Source: G963668605 sp963668605 (lineage in GTDB: Bacteria > Acidobacteriota > Terriglobia > Bryobacterales > Bryobacteraceae). Taken from it: a DNA stretch of 64,000 nt. This document shows, in pieces, positions 24,488 through 33,811 of this stretch (the first letter of the stretch is position 1; the number at the start of each line of letters is the position of its first letter). A program made the translations under genes and the position numbers. Under the pieces are notes generated by a model. That model searched no databases and had not been told where the DNA came from. It worked only from the letters and a program-made list of their open reading frames with translations. The stretch is taken from the NCBI GenBank assembly GCA_963668605.1, contig OY764903.1:5270001-5334000 (forward strand), in the 5' to 3' direction.

Positions 24488-26721
24488 GACGGATTCTGCT
24501 GGCGTATGGACTGATGCTGCCCGCGCTGTGGGCCTCCAGCACGGCGACCTGGGAGATGACCACCTATGCGGATTTTCTCAAGGGGCGTTTCTCCGGTGTC
24601 TCGCTGACGCGCGATGGACGCTTGATGCTCGCGCCGAAACTGGAAACGCTCTTCACCTCCGAGCAACCGGCAGTCTGGAGCGTGGCGCGCGCTCAGGATG
24701 GCACAATTTACGCGGGCACGGGACACAAGGGACGCGTCTTCCGCATCGATCCCGCGGGACGAAGTTCGCTGCTCTGGACTGCTGCGGAACCCGAAGTCTT
24801 CGCCGTCGCGGTGGATGCCAAGGGCGTACTCTTTGCAGCGACATCTCCTGATGGCAAGGTCTACCGGATCGAGAACGGAAAGGCGGAAGAGTACTTCGCG
24901 CCGCAAGCGCGTTACATCTGGTCGCTCGCCTTTGCGCCCGACGGCGCGCTGTTCGTCGGAACCGGCGAGCAGGGAAAAATCTTCCGAGTCACCGCGCCGG
25001 GCAAGGGCGAAGTCTATTACGAAACGGGACAGACGCATGTCACCTGCCTCGGATTCGATGCGCAGGCGCGCCTGCTGGCTGGCTCCGAGCCGAACGGCAT
25101 CCTTTATCGTGTGATGGCTAAGGACAAAGCCTTCGTGCTCTATGACGCCAATCTGCCGGAGATCCGCTCGATCGTGTCCGGACCAGACGGCAGCGTCTAT
25201 GTGGCCGCGCTCGGCGGATCGATCGCAAGCCGCGCGGCGAGCGCGGGCGCGGTGCAGGGTGTGATCAGTTCGCCGGCCACGGTGGGTGCGAGCGGAACCT
25301 CGATCACCGTTACCGACACGCAAGCGGGCGTCGAGATCAAACCCAAACAGGAGACGCCGAAACCCGCGCAGGCGCAGACGCAGGTGACGACGCAGATTTC
25401 GCCGATCCTCGATATGAGCGGCGTGGAAAAATCGGCGCTGTACAAAATCAACCCGGACAACACTGTCGAGACGCTGTGGAGTTCGAAGGAAGAGAACATC
25501 TACGACGTGCTGCTGAGTGGCACGCAACTCGTCTTCGCAACGGATCTGCAAGGGCGCATTTACAGGATGACGCCGGACCGCAAGGCCGCGCTGCTGCTCC
25601 AGACCAATGAGAGCGAGACGACGCGGCTGCTGGAGGCGGACGGCAGCGTGCTGGCCTCCACCAGCAACATGGGCAAGATTTTCCGCATGGGAGCGGGCTA
25701 TGGCACCACCGGCTCTTTCGAATCGCCGGTGCATGACGCCGGTTCGGTAGCGCGCTGGGGCCGCTTGAGTTGGAGAGCGTCAAAAGAACAGGATTGCCGT
25801 CTGGCGTTTCGGACGCGTTCCGGCAATTCAGCGCGCCCGGATAAGACCTGGAGCGACTGGTCGGAAGCGCTGGATGGCGCCGGGAGCGCGGTCGTGAAAA
25901 GTCCCAACGCGCGCTATGTGCAGTGGCGTGCGGAGTTCGGCGGTGCGGGAAAATCGGCGCTGCTCGATACGGTGATCGTGACCTACCTGCCGCAGAACGC
26001 GACGCCGGTCGTCAAGAGCATCGGCGTGAACATGCAGACCGCGACCGGCGCGACGCAGACGAAATCCACCGCGAGTGCGGCCTCGCAGACAGGCAGCTAC
26101 AGCATTACCGTCTCGGACACCCCGGACAGCGGTCCGGCGGCTTCGGCGGGAACGTCCACACAGGCGCTATCGCGGAGTGGTTCGCAGCAGCTCCAGATCA
26201 GTTGGCAGGCGGAAGATCCGGATGGCGACCGGCTGGTCTATGCCGTCTATTTCCGTGGTGAGGAAGAGCGCGAGTGGAAACTGCTGAAGGCAAACGTCAG
26301 CGAGAGCAGCCTGCCGATCGACGCGGACGCGCTTGCTGATGGCCGCTATTTCTTCCGCGTAGTCGCCTCGGACCGCCTCGTGAATCCAGCCGGAGTGGCG
26401 CGCGAAGCGGAGCTGATTAGCCCGCCCATACTGATCGACAACACGCCGCCGCTGGTGAAGGCAGGTGCCGTTGTGCGGCAAGGCGACGCTGTGGCGATCG
26501 AGATCGAAGCGACCGACGCAGCCTCGGCGCTGCGCCGTGCGGAGTACTCAGTAGACGCCGGTCCGTGGACGCCGCTAGAAGCGAGCGACGGCATCATCGA
26601 TTCGCCGTCGGAACGCTTCCGCATCGCGATCGAGAAGTTGAACCCTGGAGAACACATCGTCGTCATTCGCGTCTATGACGCGGCGGGCAACGCGGGGTTG
26701 GCCAAGGTCGTGGTGCGGTAG
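24484..26721 (+). CDS. Secreted beta-propeller protein with Ig-like C-terminus
   Basis: A 745-residue protein of unknown function beginning with a signal peptide (MRRILLAYGLMLPALWASS). The first 420 residues contain propeller blades such as DGTIYAGTGHKGRVFRID, DGALFVGTGEQGKIFRV and LVFATDLQGRIYRMT, with repeated 'FATxxxGKIYR' patterns. Residues near 430-510 form a galactose-binding-like segment (SFESPVHDAG, WSDWSEAL). The end has Ig/fibronectin-like domains (ISWQAEDPDGDRLVYAVYF, YDAAGNAGLAKVVV). ATG 24484 overlaps the protease stop by four bases, so translation is coupled. I do not recognise a characterised family. Confidence 0.8.
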   Translation: MRRILLAYGLMLPALWASSTATWEMTTYADFLKGRFSGVSLTRDGRLMLAPKLETLFTSEQPAVWSVARAQDGTIYAGTGHKGRVFRIDPAGRSSLLWTAAEPEVFAVAVDAKGVLFAATSPDGKVYRIENGKAEEYFAPQARYIWSLAFAPDGALFVGTGEQGKIFRVTAPGKGEVYYETGQTHVTCLGFDAQARLLAGSEPNGILYRVMAKDKAFVLYDANLPEIRSIVSGPDGSVYVAALGGSIASRAASAGAVQGVISSPATVGASGTSITVTDTQAGVEIKPKQETPKPAQAQTQVTTQISPILDMSGVEKSALYKINPDNTVETLWSSKEENIYDVLLSGTQLVFATDLQGRIYRMTPDRKAALLLQTNESETTRLLEADGSVLASTSNMGKIFRMGAGYGTTGSFESPVHDAGSVARWGRLSWRASKEQDCRLAFRTRSGNSARPDKTWSDWSEALDGAGSAVVKSPNARYVQWRAEFGGAGKSALLDTVIVTYLPQNATPVVKSIGVNMQTATGATQTKSTASAASQTGSYSITVSDTPDSGPAASAGTSTQALSRSGSQQLQISWQAEDPDGDRLVYAVYFRGEEEREWKLLKANVSESSLPIDADALADGRYFFRVVASDRLVNPAGVAREAELISPPILIDNTPPLVKAGAVVRQGDAVAIEIEATDAASALRRAEYSVDAGPWTPLEASDGIIDSPSERFRIAIEKLNPGEHIVVIRVYDAAGNAGLAKVVVR

Positions 26722-26742
26722 CAGCGGGACCCGTAATGCGGG

Positions 26743-26748
26743 CATAAT
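26743..26748 (+). promoter_or_regulatory. -10-like element before uppP
   Basis: CATAAT lies about 40 bases before the uppP ATG, in the 65-base gap after the propeller gene. The same GGCATAATAGT string occurs again near 27559, shortly before ftsK, so a second promoter there is possible. No clear -35 was identified. Confidence 0.3.
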
Positions 26749-26786
26749 AGTGAAATCGCCGGAGATTCCACGACATTCCACTCACC

Positions 26787-27611
26787 ATGCCCCTCTACCA
26801 AGTCGTCATCCTCGCCATCGTGCAGGGCATCACTGAATTCCTGCCGGTCAGCAGTTCCGCGCACCTGGCGCTCGCACCCTGGCTGTTCGGTTGGAACGAC
26901 CAGGGACTCAGTTTCGATATCGCTCTGCACTTCGGCACGCTCGCCGCGGTGCTAATCTACTTCTTTCGCGATTGGGTGCAGGTGATCGGCCATGGCTTCG
27001 GCTTCACCTGGGGCCACGATCCGGAGTTACGGCAAAATCCGAAACTGCTCTGGCTGATCGCCGCGGCTACGGTTCCGGTCGGCGTGTTCGGCTCTATCTT
27101 CAAGAAGCAGGCTGAAGCGGAATGGCGCAGTCCGATCCTGATCGGCTGCATGTTGATCGGCGTCGGCGTATTAATGTTGATCGCCGACCGTGTGAGCCGG
27201 CTGTGCAAGGACATCGGGCACATGTCGGCGCTCGACGCCATGATCATCGGGCTGGCACAAGCGCTGGCCATCGTCCCCGGCACCTCGCGCAGCGGAATCA
27301 CGATCATCGCCGGCCTGTTCCGGAATTTCGAGCGGCCCGCCGCGGCTCGTTTCTCTTTCCTGCTCTCTACGCCTGCGATCGCAGCGGCTGCGCTCAACGC
27401 GTTCTGGGGCCTCCACAAGAGCCCCGAGAAGCTCGACATGCTGCCGTTTATCGTCGGAATGAGCGTAAGCGCGTTGGCGGGTTGCCTGGTAATCGGTATG
27501 TTCATGAAGTTCCTGCGGCGCCACACGTTGAAGTTCTTTGTTTACTACCGGATAATTTTTGGCATAATAGTAATCGCTCTGGCTTTCTTTTTCCGCCACC
27601 CAGCGGGATGA
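26787..27611 (+). CDS. uppP: Undecaprenyl-diphosphatase
   Basis: UppP (BacA) is a membrane phosphatase that recycles undecaprenyl diphosphate to the carrier used for peptidoglycan and O-antigen. The 274-residue protein is nearly all membrane helices. The two active-site motifs are visible: ITEFLPVSSSAHL near residues 15-27 and the VPGTSRSG segment near 166-173. The ftsK start overlaps its stop (ATGA). It confers bacitracin resistance when overproduced in other species; here a housekeeping role is assumed. Confidence 0.95.
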   Translation: MPLYQVVILAIVQGITEFLPVSSSAHLALAPWLFGWNDQGLSFDIALHFGTLAAVLIYFFRDWVQVIGHGFGFTWGHDPELRQNPKLLWLIAAATVPVGVFGSIFKKQAEAEWRSPILIGCMLIGVGVLMLIADRVSRLCKDIGHMSALDAMIIGLAQALAIVPGTSRSGITIIAGLFRNFERPAAARFSFLLSTPAIAAAALNAFWGLHKSPEKLDMLPFIVGMSVSALAGCLVIGMFMKFLRRHTLKFFVYYRIIFGIIVIALAFFFRHPAG

Positions 27612-30052
27612 AAATTTTAGGTCCGACTCGCATCTCACGGCTGAATGAAGTCGCCGCATTCGTGTTTTTATTCGCGGCGGTCGCATTCACGCTCAGCCTC
27701 GTCTCCTATCGCCCAACGGATCCCTCCTGGAATGCCGCCTCGGGAGCCGTGCGCCCGCTGAACCTGATCGGCTACCCCGGCGCGTACATAGCTGACGCCT
27801 CCTACCAGGTGTTTGGACTCGCATCGTTTGTCTTTCCCGTGTTGCTGCTGGCGCTGGCCTGGAAATGGCTGCGCTCACAAGCCGTCGAAGCGCAGATCAT
27901 CCGCGTTGCCGGCTCCGGTATGTTTGTACTCAGCATCTGTACGGCACTCTCGTTCGGACCAAACTGGAGAATGTTCGGCGGCGTGGTCGCACCGGGCGGT
28001 CTGGTGGGTACGCTGCTGGCTGAGTATCTGGTAGATGCGATGAACCTGACCGGCGCCGCGATGCTGACCGGTATCGCGCTGATCGTTTCCGTCTATCTGA
28101 TATCCACTTTTGAAGTTGCGAAGCTAGAGCAGTGGTTCCGTGGACCGATCGAACGGTGGCAGAGCGTCTCGGCTCACTGGCGAAACTGGCGCGAGAAGCG
28201 CCGCCAGCACCGCATCGAGAAGGCCCGCTTGAAGGCGGAAGCAAAGGCCGCCAAGGCGAAAGAGAGCGAATCGAAGCGGCCTCGGCGCGCGAAGGCTCCG
28301 GCTATTGCAGCCGCGGAGTGGATGCCGGCAGCCCTGCCCTCCACCGGAGTCCCCGAGGATACCGCGCCGTGGGATGAGCCACCCGCCGAAGAGGAGATCC
28401 CGATCCACCTGATTGAGGACATGGCGGGCAGCGCTACGGCGCAGCCTGCCACCGTGCCCCTACCCGATCTCCTGCCGACTCTCGTCGCCGCGTCCGCACC
28501 GGCAGCGGAGGCGGAATTGCAGCCGTTGAACCGCAAGCCCAAGCCCATAACCGCGCCCAAGCGCCGCATATACGATATGCCTGATACGGCGCTGCTCCAC
28601 GAAGCTTCGGCGCGCTCTGCTTTCGATAGCCAGGAACTAAAAGATACGGCTGCGCGGATCAAATCGAAATTCGAGGAGTTCAACGTGCTCGGGTCGGTGG
28701 TGCAGATCAATCCCGGCCCGGTCGTGACCACCTTCGAATTCAAACCCGAGGCGGGCATCAAGTACAGCCGCATCACGACGCTGAACGAGGACCTGTGCCT
28801 GGGCTTGCAGGCCGAGTCGGTCCTGATCGAGCGCATCCCCGGCAAGCCGACGGTCGGCATCGAGGTGCCGAACTCGAAACGCGAAGTCATCAGCCTGCGT
28901 CAGATTCTCGAATCCGACGAATTTCGCAACCAGCCTTCGGCGCTGGCCATAGCGCTGGGCAAGGACATCAGCGGACGAATCAAGGTCGCCTCGATGGAAT
29001 CGATGCCTCACCTGCTGATCGCCGGATCGACGGGCTCGGGCAAGAGCGTCATGATGAACGCGATGATCATGTCGGTGCTCTATAAGTCGACGCCCGATGA
29101 AGTACGCATGATCATGGTTGATCCGAAGCGGGTCGAACTCGGCATGTATGAGGGCATCCCGCATCTGCTCACGCCCGTCATCACGGATCCGAAGAAGGCC
29201 ACCTACGCGTTGCGCAACGCGGTGCTCGAAATGGAGCGCCGCCTGAAACTGCTCGCCGCGCTGGGTGTGCGCAATGTTGACCAGTACAACAAGAAGGTGC
29301 GGCAGATGCAGGCTCAGCCGATGAACCTTTTCGAGGAAGATCCCGAAAAAGTGGTCGACGAGCCATTGCAGCCGCTCCCGCTAATTCTGATCTTCATCGA
29401 CGAGCTGGCCGACCTGATGATGCTCGAGCGCGCCAGTGTCGAAGAGGCGATCACACGTCTGGCGCAGATGGCGCGCGCGGTCGGTATGCACTTAGTGGTA
29501 GCGACGCAACGGCCCAGCGTCGATGTCATCACGGGATTGATTAAGGCCAATTTTCCGGCACGCATCAGCTTCCGTGTAGCCACGCGCGTGGACTCGCGCA
29601 CGATCCTCGATGTGATGGGCTCCGAGCACCTGCTGGGCAAGGGCGATATGCTCTTTCTGCCACCAGGCTCCTCGCGGTTGGTGCGCGTCCACGGCGCCTT
29701 TGTGACGGAGGCCGAAATCAACAGCGTTGTAGAGCACTGGAAGGCGCAGGCCGCGCCTGATTACGATCAGACCTTCCTCACACCCCCGCCCTCCGACGAC
29801 GAAAATGAAGCCGGCGAGTTTGAAGGGGAGCAGGACCCGATGTACGAAGACGCTTTGCGCGTGGTTCTGGAACAGGGCAAGGCATCCACTTCGACGCTGC
29901 AGCGGCGTTTGCGGCTCGGCTACGGACGCGCGGCCCGCATTCTCGACATGATGCAGCGCGACGGCGTGATCGGTCCGCCGGATGGGAGCAAGCCGCGCGA
30001 GGTTCTCAAGCGGCCGGACTGGATGCAGGAAGTGGAAGATACTGTAAGGTAG
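27608..30052 (+). CDS. ftsK: DNA translocase FtsK/SpoIIIE
   Basis: FtsK pumps chromosome ends through the closing septum and activates dimer resolution. The 814-residue product has an N-terminal membrane region (helices within residues 10-180), a charged linker rich in Lys, Ala and Pro, and the RecA-like motor with Walker A GSTGSGKS (about residues 470-478) and Walker B LILIFIDELADLM. The C-terminal gamma winged helix (LQRRLRLGYGRAARILDMMQRDGVI) reads KOPS sequences. I chose ATG 27608, which overlaps the uppP stop; a longer frame lies within uppP. The C-terminus is complete. Confidence 0.95.
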   Translation: MKILGPTRISRLNEVAAFVFLFAAVAFTLSLVSYRPTDPSWNAASGAVRPLNLIGYPGAYIADASYQVFGLASFVFPVLLLALAWKWLRSQAVEAQIIRVAGSGMFVLSICTALSFGPNWRMFGGVVAPGGLVGTLLAEYLVDAMNLTGAAMLTGIALIVSVYLISTFEVAKLEQWFRGPIERWQSVSAHWRNWREKRRQHRIEKARLKAEAKAAKAKESESKRPRRAKAPAIAAAEWMPAALPSTGVPEDTAPWDEPPAEEEIPIHLIEDMAGSATAQPATVPLPDLLPTLVAASAPAAEAELQPLNRKPKPITAPKRRIYDMPDTALLHEASARSAFDSQELKDTAARIKSKFEEFNVLGSVVQINPGPVVTTFEFKPEAGIKYSRITTLNEDLCLGLQAESVLIERIPGKPTVGIEVPNSKREVISLRQILESDEFRNQPSALAIALGKDISGRIKVASMESMPHLLIAGSTGSGKSVMMNAMIMSVLYKSTPDEVRMIMVDPKRVELGMYEGIPHLLTPVITDPKKATYALRNAVLEMERRLKLLAALGVRNVDQYNKKVRQMQAQPMNLFEEDPEKVVDEPLQPLPLILIFIDELADLMMLERASVEEAITRLAQMARAVGMHLVVATQRPSVDVITGLIKANFPARISFRVATRVDSRTILDVMGSEHLLGKGDMLFLPPGSSRLVRVHGAFVTEAEINSVVEHWKAQAAPDYDQTFLTPPPSDDENEAGEFEGEQDPMYEDALRVVLEQGKASTSTLQRRLRLGYGRAARILDMMQRDGVIGPPDGSKPREVLKRPDWMQEVEDTVR

Positions 30053-30062
30053 TTGGTCTGTC

Positions 30063-30263
30063 TTGATTGGCTTCTTCTGGCGAGTAACTCGTGGCTACCG
30101 CTTGCGCCCATGGCGTAGTCCCTATCTGCGATGGCGGATCGAGACCTATTGGGGGATCGACGCGAACCGGATCGGGTTCCGCGAGTTCTGGAGTTTTCTC
30201 TGGCGCCAGCGTGCGGAGATGATCCGCTTTCTCCGCTGGGCGCACCGAATGGAGCGAAACTGA
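30063..30263 (+). CDS. Small Trp/Arg-rich protein of unknown function
   Basis: A 66-residue reading frame starting at TTG 30063, 10 bases after ftsK and 1 base before the next gene. It contains 7 Trp and about 14 Arg. No family is recognised and no membrane helix is obvious. Tight packing between two plus-strand genes supports that it is real; the rare start codon and short length weaken that. Confidence 0.5.
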   Translation: MIGFFWRVTRGYRLRPWRSPYLRWRIETYWGIDANRIGFREFWSFLWRQRAEMIRFLRWAHRMERN

Positions 30264-30264
30264 G

Positions 30265-30921
30265 ATGCGGCCCGCGATTCTCGCCGGCGCTACCGGGTTG
30301 GTGGGAAGCGGCTGCCTGCGCTTGCTGCTGGGCGATCCCGCTTATGACCGGGTGGTGGCGTTGGTCCGGCATCCGCTCACCGAAACCGATCCGAGGTTGG
30401 AAGTCCGCGTAATAGATTTCGAACAGCTTGGCGGGATCGATCTGCCCGCCGGCGCGGATATCTTTTGCGCGCTCGGCACAACGATTCGCAAGGCGGGCAG
30501 CCAGGCGGCATTTCGCCAGGTGGATTACGAATACCCCCGCGCACTCGCTTTGCGCGGCGCGGCGTCTCACGCGCGCCAGTTTGTGCTGATCTCCTCGGTG
30601 GGCGCCAACGCGGAGTCCGGCAGCTTCTATCTGCGCGTCAAGGGAGAAACCGAGCGGGCCATCACGGTTCTGCCCTTCCACGCCGTTCACATCTTTCGGC
30701 CCAGTATCCTGATGGGAGCGCGTGCGGAGTCGCGGCCCGCCGAGAGAGCCGGAATCGCACTCACGCGCCTTTTCGAGTTCGCCCTGGCCGGTGGCCTCAG
30801 GAAGTACCGGGCGATGCCCGCGGACGTGCTGGCGGCGGCTATGCTGGCCGCGGCCCGGCAGGCCCAGGCCGGAGCGCACGTGTATCATTACGATGAAATT
30901 TGCGCGCTGGCGAAAAGCTGA
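30265..30921 (+). CDS. NAD(P)-binding oxidoreductase (TIP30/HTATIP2-like)
   Basis: A 218-residue atypical short-chain dehydrogenase. The Rossmann motif ILAGATGLVGS is at the N-terminus, ISSVGANAESG and FYLRVKGETE follow at the positions of the catalytic Ser and Tyr/Lys in this family, and IFRPSILMGARAESRP is typical of the TIP30/YwnB-like group. The substrate is unknown. It starts just after the small protein gene. It converges on the M2 peptidase gene. Confidence 0.82.
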   Translation: MRPAILAGATGLVGSGCLRLLLGDPAYDRVVALVRHPLTETDPRLEVRVIDFEQLGGIDLPAGADIFCALGTTIRKAGSQAAFRQVDYEYPRALALRGAASHARQFVLISSVGANAESGSFYLRVKGETERAITVLPFHAVHIFRPSILMGARAESRPAERAGIALTRLFEFALAGGLRKYRAMPADVLAAAMLAAARQAQAGAHVYHYDEICALAKS

Positions 30922-30933
30922 TTTCCGCCGCGA

Positions 30934-32715
30934 TTACCAGCCGACCGGCTTGCCCGCGTTCTGCTCGTCGAGCCATTTCTTGAGCGGCGCGAAGTAGTCC
31001 ACTATCGCTGTGGCGTCCATCTGGCGCTGGCCGGTGACAGCTTCCAGCGCGTCGGGCCACGGCCGGCTCTGCCCCATCTCCAACATTGCTGCCAAGCGCT
31101 GGCCCGCCTCCTTATTGCCGTAAATCGAGCAGCGGTGCAGCGGTCCGGAGCAACCCGCCGTTTTCGACAGCGAGCGGTGGAACTGGAACTGCAAAATATC
31201 GGCGAGGAAGTAGCGCGTATAGGGCACGTTGGCCGGCACGTGATACTTCGAGCCTGGATCGAACTCGGCCTCCGTGCGCTCCACTGGCGGGGCGATGCCC
31301 TGGTACTTGCGCACCAGATCCCACCACGCGCGGTTGTATTGCTCCGGCGTAATCTCGCCCGAAAAGACCTTCCAGCGCCACTGGTCGATCATCAGGCCGA
31401 ACGGCAGGAACGCAACTTTCTCCAACGCCCTGAGCAGCAGCAGTCCCATGTCCTTGGATGGATCCGGCTCGTTCGCGATAAAGCCGAGTTTCACCAGATA
31501 GGCCGGCGTTACGGAGAGCGCGATCGTGTCGCCAATGGCCTCGTGGAAGCCGTCGTTGGCGCTGTCGCGCATCAGCAGGGGCTGGCGGTTGTAAGCACGC
31601 TGATAGAAGTTGTGGCCAAGTTCGTGATGGATAGTGAGGAAATCCTCGGCTGTCGGTTCGATGCACATCTTGATGCGCAGATCGTTGACATTGTCGACGT
31701 CCCAGGCGCTGGCGTGACAGACCACTTCGCGGTCGCGCGGCTTGACGAACAGCGAGCGCTCCCAGAAGGTCTGCGGCAATGGCTCAAATCCCAACGACGT
31801 GAAGAAACCCTCGCCGTAGCGCACCATCTTTGTGTAGTCCGTATTACGGTCCTTCAGAAGCTTGGTGAGATCGTAGCCCGGGTCGGCGCCCTTCGGAGCG
31901 AGCAGCGGATAGAGGTTGTCCCAAGTCTGTCCCCAGACGTTGCCCAGCAGGTGCGCGGGAATCGGGCCATTGGCAGGTACGACCGCGTCGCCGTACTTCT
32001 CGCGGAGCTTGTTGCGCACGTAGGCGTGCAGCGAGACGTAGAGTGGCCGGACCTGCGTCCAGAGCCGGTCGAGTTCGCGGGCGAAATCGTCAGGCGCCAT
32101 ATCATACTTGCTGCGCCACAACGCGCCGGTGTCTTTGAAGCCGAGTTCGCGCGCACCCTTGTTGGAGAGTTCCACGAAGCGCTGATACTGCGGACGCATC
32201 GGCACCGAGACCGTGCGCCAGCCCTTCCAGACATCGAGTAGTTCACGCGGATCACTACTGGTGCGCGTGATGCGTTCGATCTCCTGCAGGTCGAGGCATT
32301 TGCCGGGTTCGGGGCAATACTTGCCGCGGCCGTAGGCGCCTTCGAGGGCGGCGGCGATGCGCGTGATCTCCTCGCTCTCCTTCGCGTTGGCCGGTGTTGG
32401 CATGGTCAGCGAGAGTTTGAGCAGTTTCATCTTGCGCGCCATCTCCGGCGGAAGCGCCAGCTTGTCGAATCGCGAGGCCTCCTTGGCGAACGCAACGGTC
32501 GCGTTGATCAATCGCTCGCTAGCGGCCGCCGAGAGCAATTCGGTGTCCTGTGTAATGTACGTGGATTGCACCCAGGATGCGCGGCCAGATTCGGCGGACA
32601 GATCGAAGAGCTTCGCTTCGACGCGGTCCAGAAACGCTTTCGCGTCGGCCACTGTGGGCGGAGCGGCGGCGGCGAAGGCGAGGCAGGGAACAAGCAACAA
32701 AGCAGACCATCTCAT
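30934..32715 (-). CDS. M2-family peptidyl-dipeptidase (ACE-like)
   Basis: A zinc metallopeptidase related to angiotensin-converting enzyme that removes C-terminal dipeptides. The 593-residue product has a signal peptide (MRWSALLLVPCLAFAAA). The zinc site HHELGH gives His364, Glu365 and His368, and the third ligand Glu392 is in GFHEAIGD. The spacing is that of gluzincins of family M2. A start three codons earlier (32724) is also possible. It is the last gene of a run of secreted-protein genes and follows TlpA by 28 bases. Confidence 0.93.
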   Translation of the reverse strand: MRWSALLLVPCLAFAAAAPPTVADAKAFLDRVEAKLFDLSAESGRASWVQSTYITQDTELLSAAASERLINATVAFAKEASRFDKLALPPEMARKMKLLKLSLTMPTPANAKESEEITRIAAALEGAYGRGKYCPEPGKCLDLQEIERITRTSSDPRELLDVWKGWRTVSVPMRPQYQRFVELSNKGARELGFKDTGALWRSKYDMAPDDFARELDRLWTQVRPLYVSLHAYVRNKLREKYGDAVVPANGPIPAHLLGNVWGQTWDNLYPLLAPKGADPGYDLTKLLKDRNTDYTKMVRYGEGFFTSLGFEPLPQTFWERSLFVKPRDREVVCHASAWDVDNVNDLRIKMCIEPTAEDFLTIHHELGHNFYQRAYNRQPLLMRDSANDGFHEAIGDTIALSVTPAYLVKLGFIANEPDPSKDMGLLLLRALEKVAFLPFGLMIDQWRWKVFSGEITPEQYNRAWWDLVRKYQGIAPPVERTEAEFDPGSKYHVPANVPYTRYFLADILQFQFHRSLSKTAGCSGPLHRCSIYGNKEAGQRLAAMLEMGQSRPWPDALEAVTGQRQMDATAIVDYFAPLKKWLDEQNAGKPVGW

Positions 32716-32743
32716 GCTTCCCATTATCGGCGAAGTCGGCGAG

Positions 32744-33214
32744 CTAGAGCAGTTTGCGAATCGCGGCTTCGAGTTGGCCGAAGTCCGTCTCGCCAATCAT
32801 CGACTTAGCCTTGCGGCCGGACCTGTCGTAGAGGAACAGCGCCGGAAGCGCGCCGCTCCAAGCGGCGTCGATCGCTTCGATGAAGTGGCCGTCGTTGGCC
32901 GCGCGTTTGATGTAGGCGGGCGAGGGTGCGCCGAGCTTTTTCAGAAACGCGAGAGAGCTCGCCTGATCCTCGGGTTCATCGGCCGAGATCGTAATCAGGT
33001 GAAAGCCTTTCGCGCGTAGGCTCGCCTCCAGTTTGACAAGCTGCGGCAACTCTTCGCGGCAGGGCGCGCACCACGTCGCCCAGAAATTGACGAGCACGAC
33101 CTTGCCTTTGTGGGCCACCAGAATCCTCGCTAGGCCGCCTTCCGCCAATGGGATCAGGTCGGCTGCCGGCGAGCTGGCGGCGAAGATCGCCCACAGAACC
33201 GCGAGTCGGAGCAC
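32744..33214 (-). CDS. TlpA/ResA-like thiol-disulfide oxidoreductase
   Basis: A 156-residue exported thioredoxin-fold protein. The signal sequence is MLRLAVLWAIFAASSPAA and the active site is WCAPC (Cys49, Cys52) in FWATWCAPCREELPQL. A cis-Pro is in GALPALF. TlpA/ResA proteins reduce apocytochrome c or periplasmic disulfides. It starts with GTG at 33214, overlapping the last base of the redoxin stop (TAGTG), so the two are translated together. Confidence 0.9.
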   Translation of the reverse strand: MLRLAVLWAIFAASSPAADLIPLAEGGLARILVAHKGKVVLVNFWATWCAPCREELPQLVKLEASLRAKGFHLITISADEPEDQASSLAFLKKLGAPSPAYIKRAANDGHFIEAIDAAWSGALPALFLYDRSGRKAKSMIGETDFGQLEAAIRKLL

Positions 33215-33780
33215 TAGAGCTTCTTCCGCTTAATCGTGCAGCCGAACGCCTTGGTCTGCGCGTTCTCGACGAGCTTGCCGGCAAGCACGGAATCGAGCGC
33301 GCTACGCAGGCTCTTGTTTTGCACTCGCGCCTCCGTGCGCTGGTCGTCGATCGCGCCGCGATAGACCAGCTTCCCGGACGCATCAAGGACAAAAGCCTCC
33401 GGAGTCACTTGCGCACCGAAACGGTCCGCCACTGCGTTGTCCTGATCCTTGAAAACGGGGAAGACCAGATTCTCCTTGGCGTGCTGGCCGACATCGGCAG
33501 CCGTCTCAGCCACGTTGGAATTGAGGAAAGCGAATTTCACTCCCTTTGCGCTATAGTCCCTGTAAATCTCATTCATGCGGCCGTTGTAAGCGTTGGAGAC
33601 GGGGCATTGCACCGAGACAAACAGTACCACGGTGACGCCCGCTCCAGACTGAAAAGCGACCGGATTGCCCGAAAGGTCCTGTACGGAAAACTGCTCGACC
33701 TTCGAGCCCAGTTGATAGGGTTGGGCGAACAGCAGGGTAGCGCCCACCAGGAACAACCCTGCGAAAAGCAGATGCTTCAT
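33214..33780 (-). CDS. Secreted redoxin (AhpC/TSA family)
   Basis: A 188-residue thioredoxin-fold protein with a signal peptide (MKHLLFAGLFLVGATLLFAQ). The likely peroxidatic cysteine is Cys59 in LFVSVQCPVSNAYN; the usual CxxC is absent, which fits one-cysteine redoxin homologues in this lineage. The FGAQVTPEAFVLDASGKLVYRGAIDD segment contains the cis-Pro loop. It is coupled to tlpA and follows the small regulatory-domain gene by 31 bases. A periplasmic peroxide or disulfide role is inferred. Confidence 0.85.
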   Translation of the reverse strand: MKHLLFAGLFLVGATLLFAQPYQLGSKVEQFSVQDLSGNPVAFQSGAGVTVVLFVSVQCPVSNAYNGRMNEIYRDYSAKGVKFAFLNSNVAETAADVGQHAKENLVFPVFKDQDNAVADRFGAQVTPEAFVLDASGKLVYRGAIDDQRTEARVQNKSLRSALDSVLAGKLVENAQTKAFGCTIKRKKL

Positions 33781-33811
33781 GGAAAACCTCCCAGAGCCGG
33801 GTCCCAGCCGG

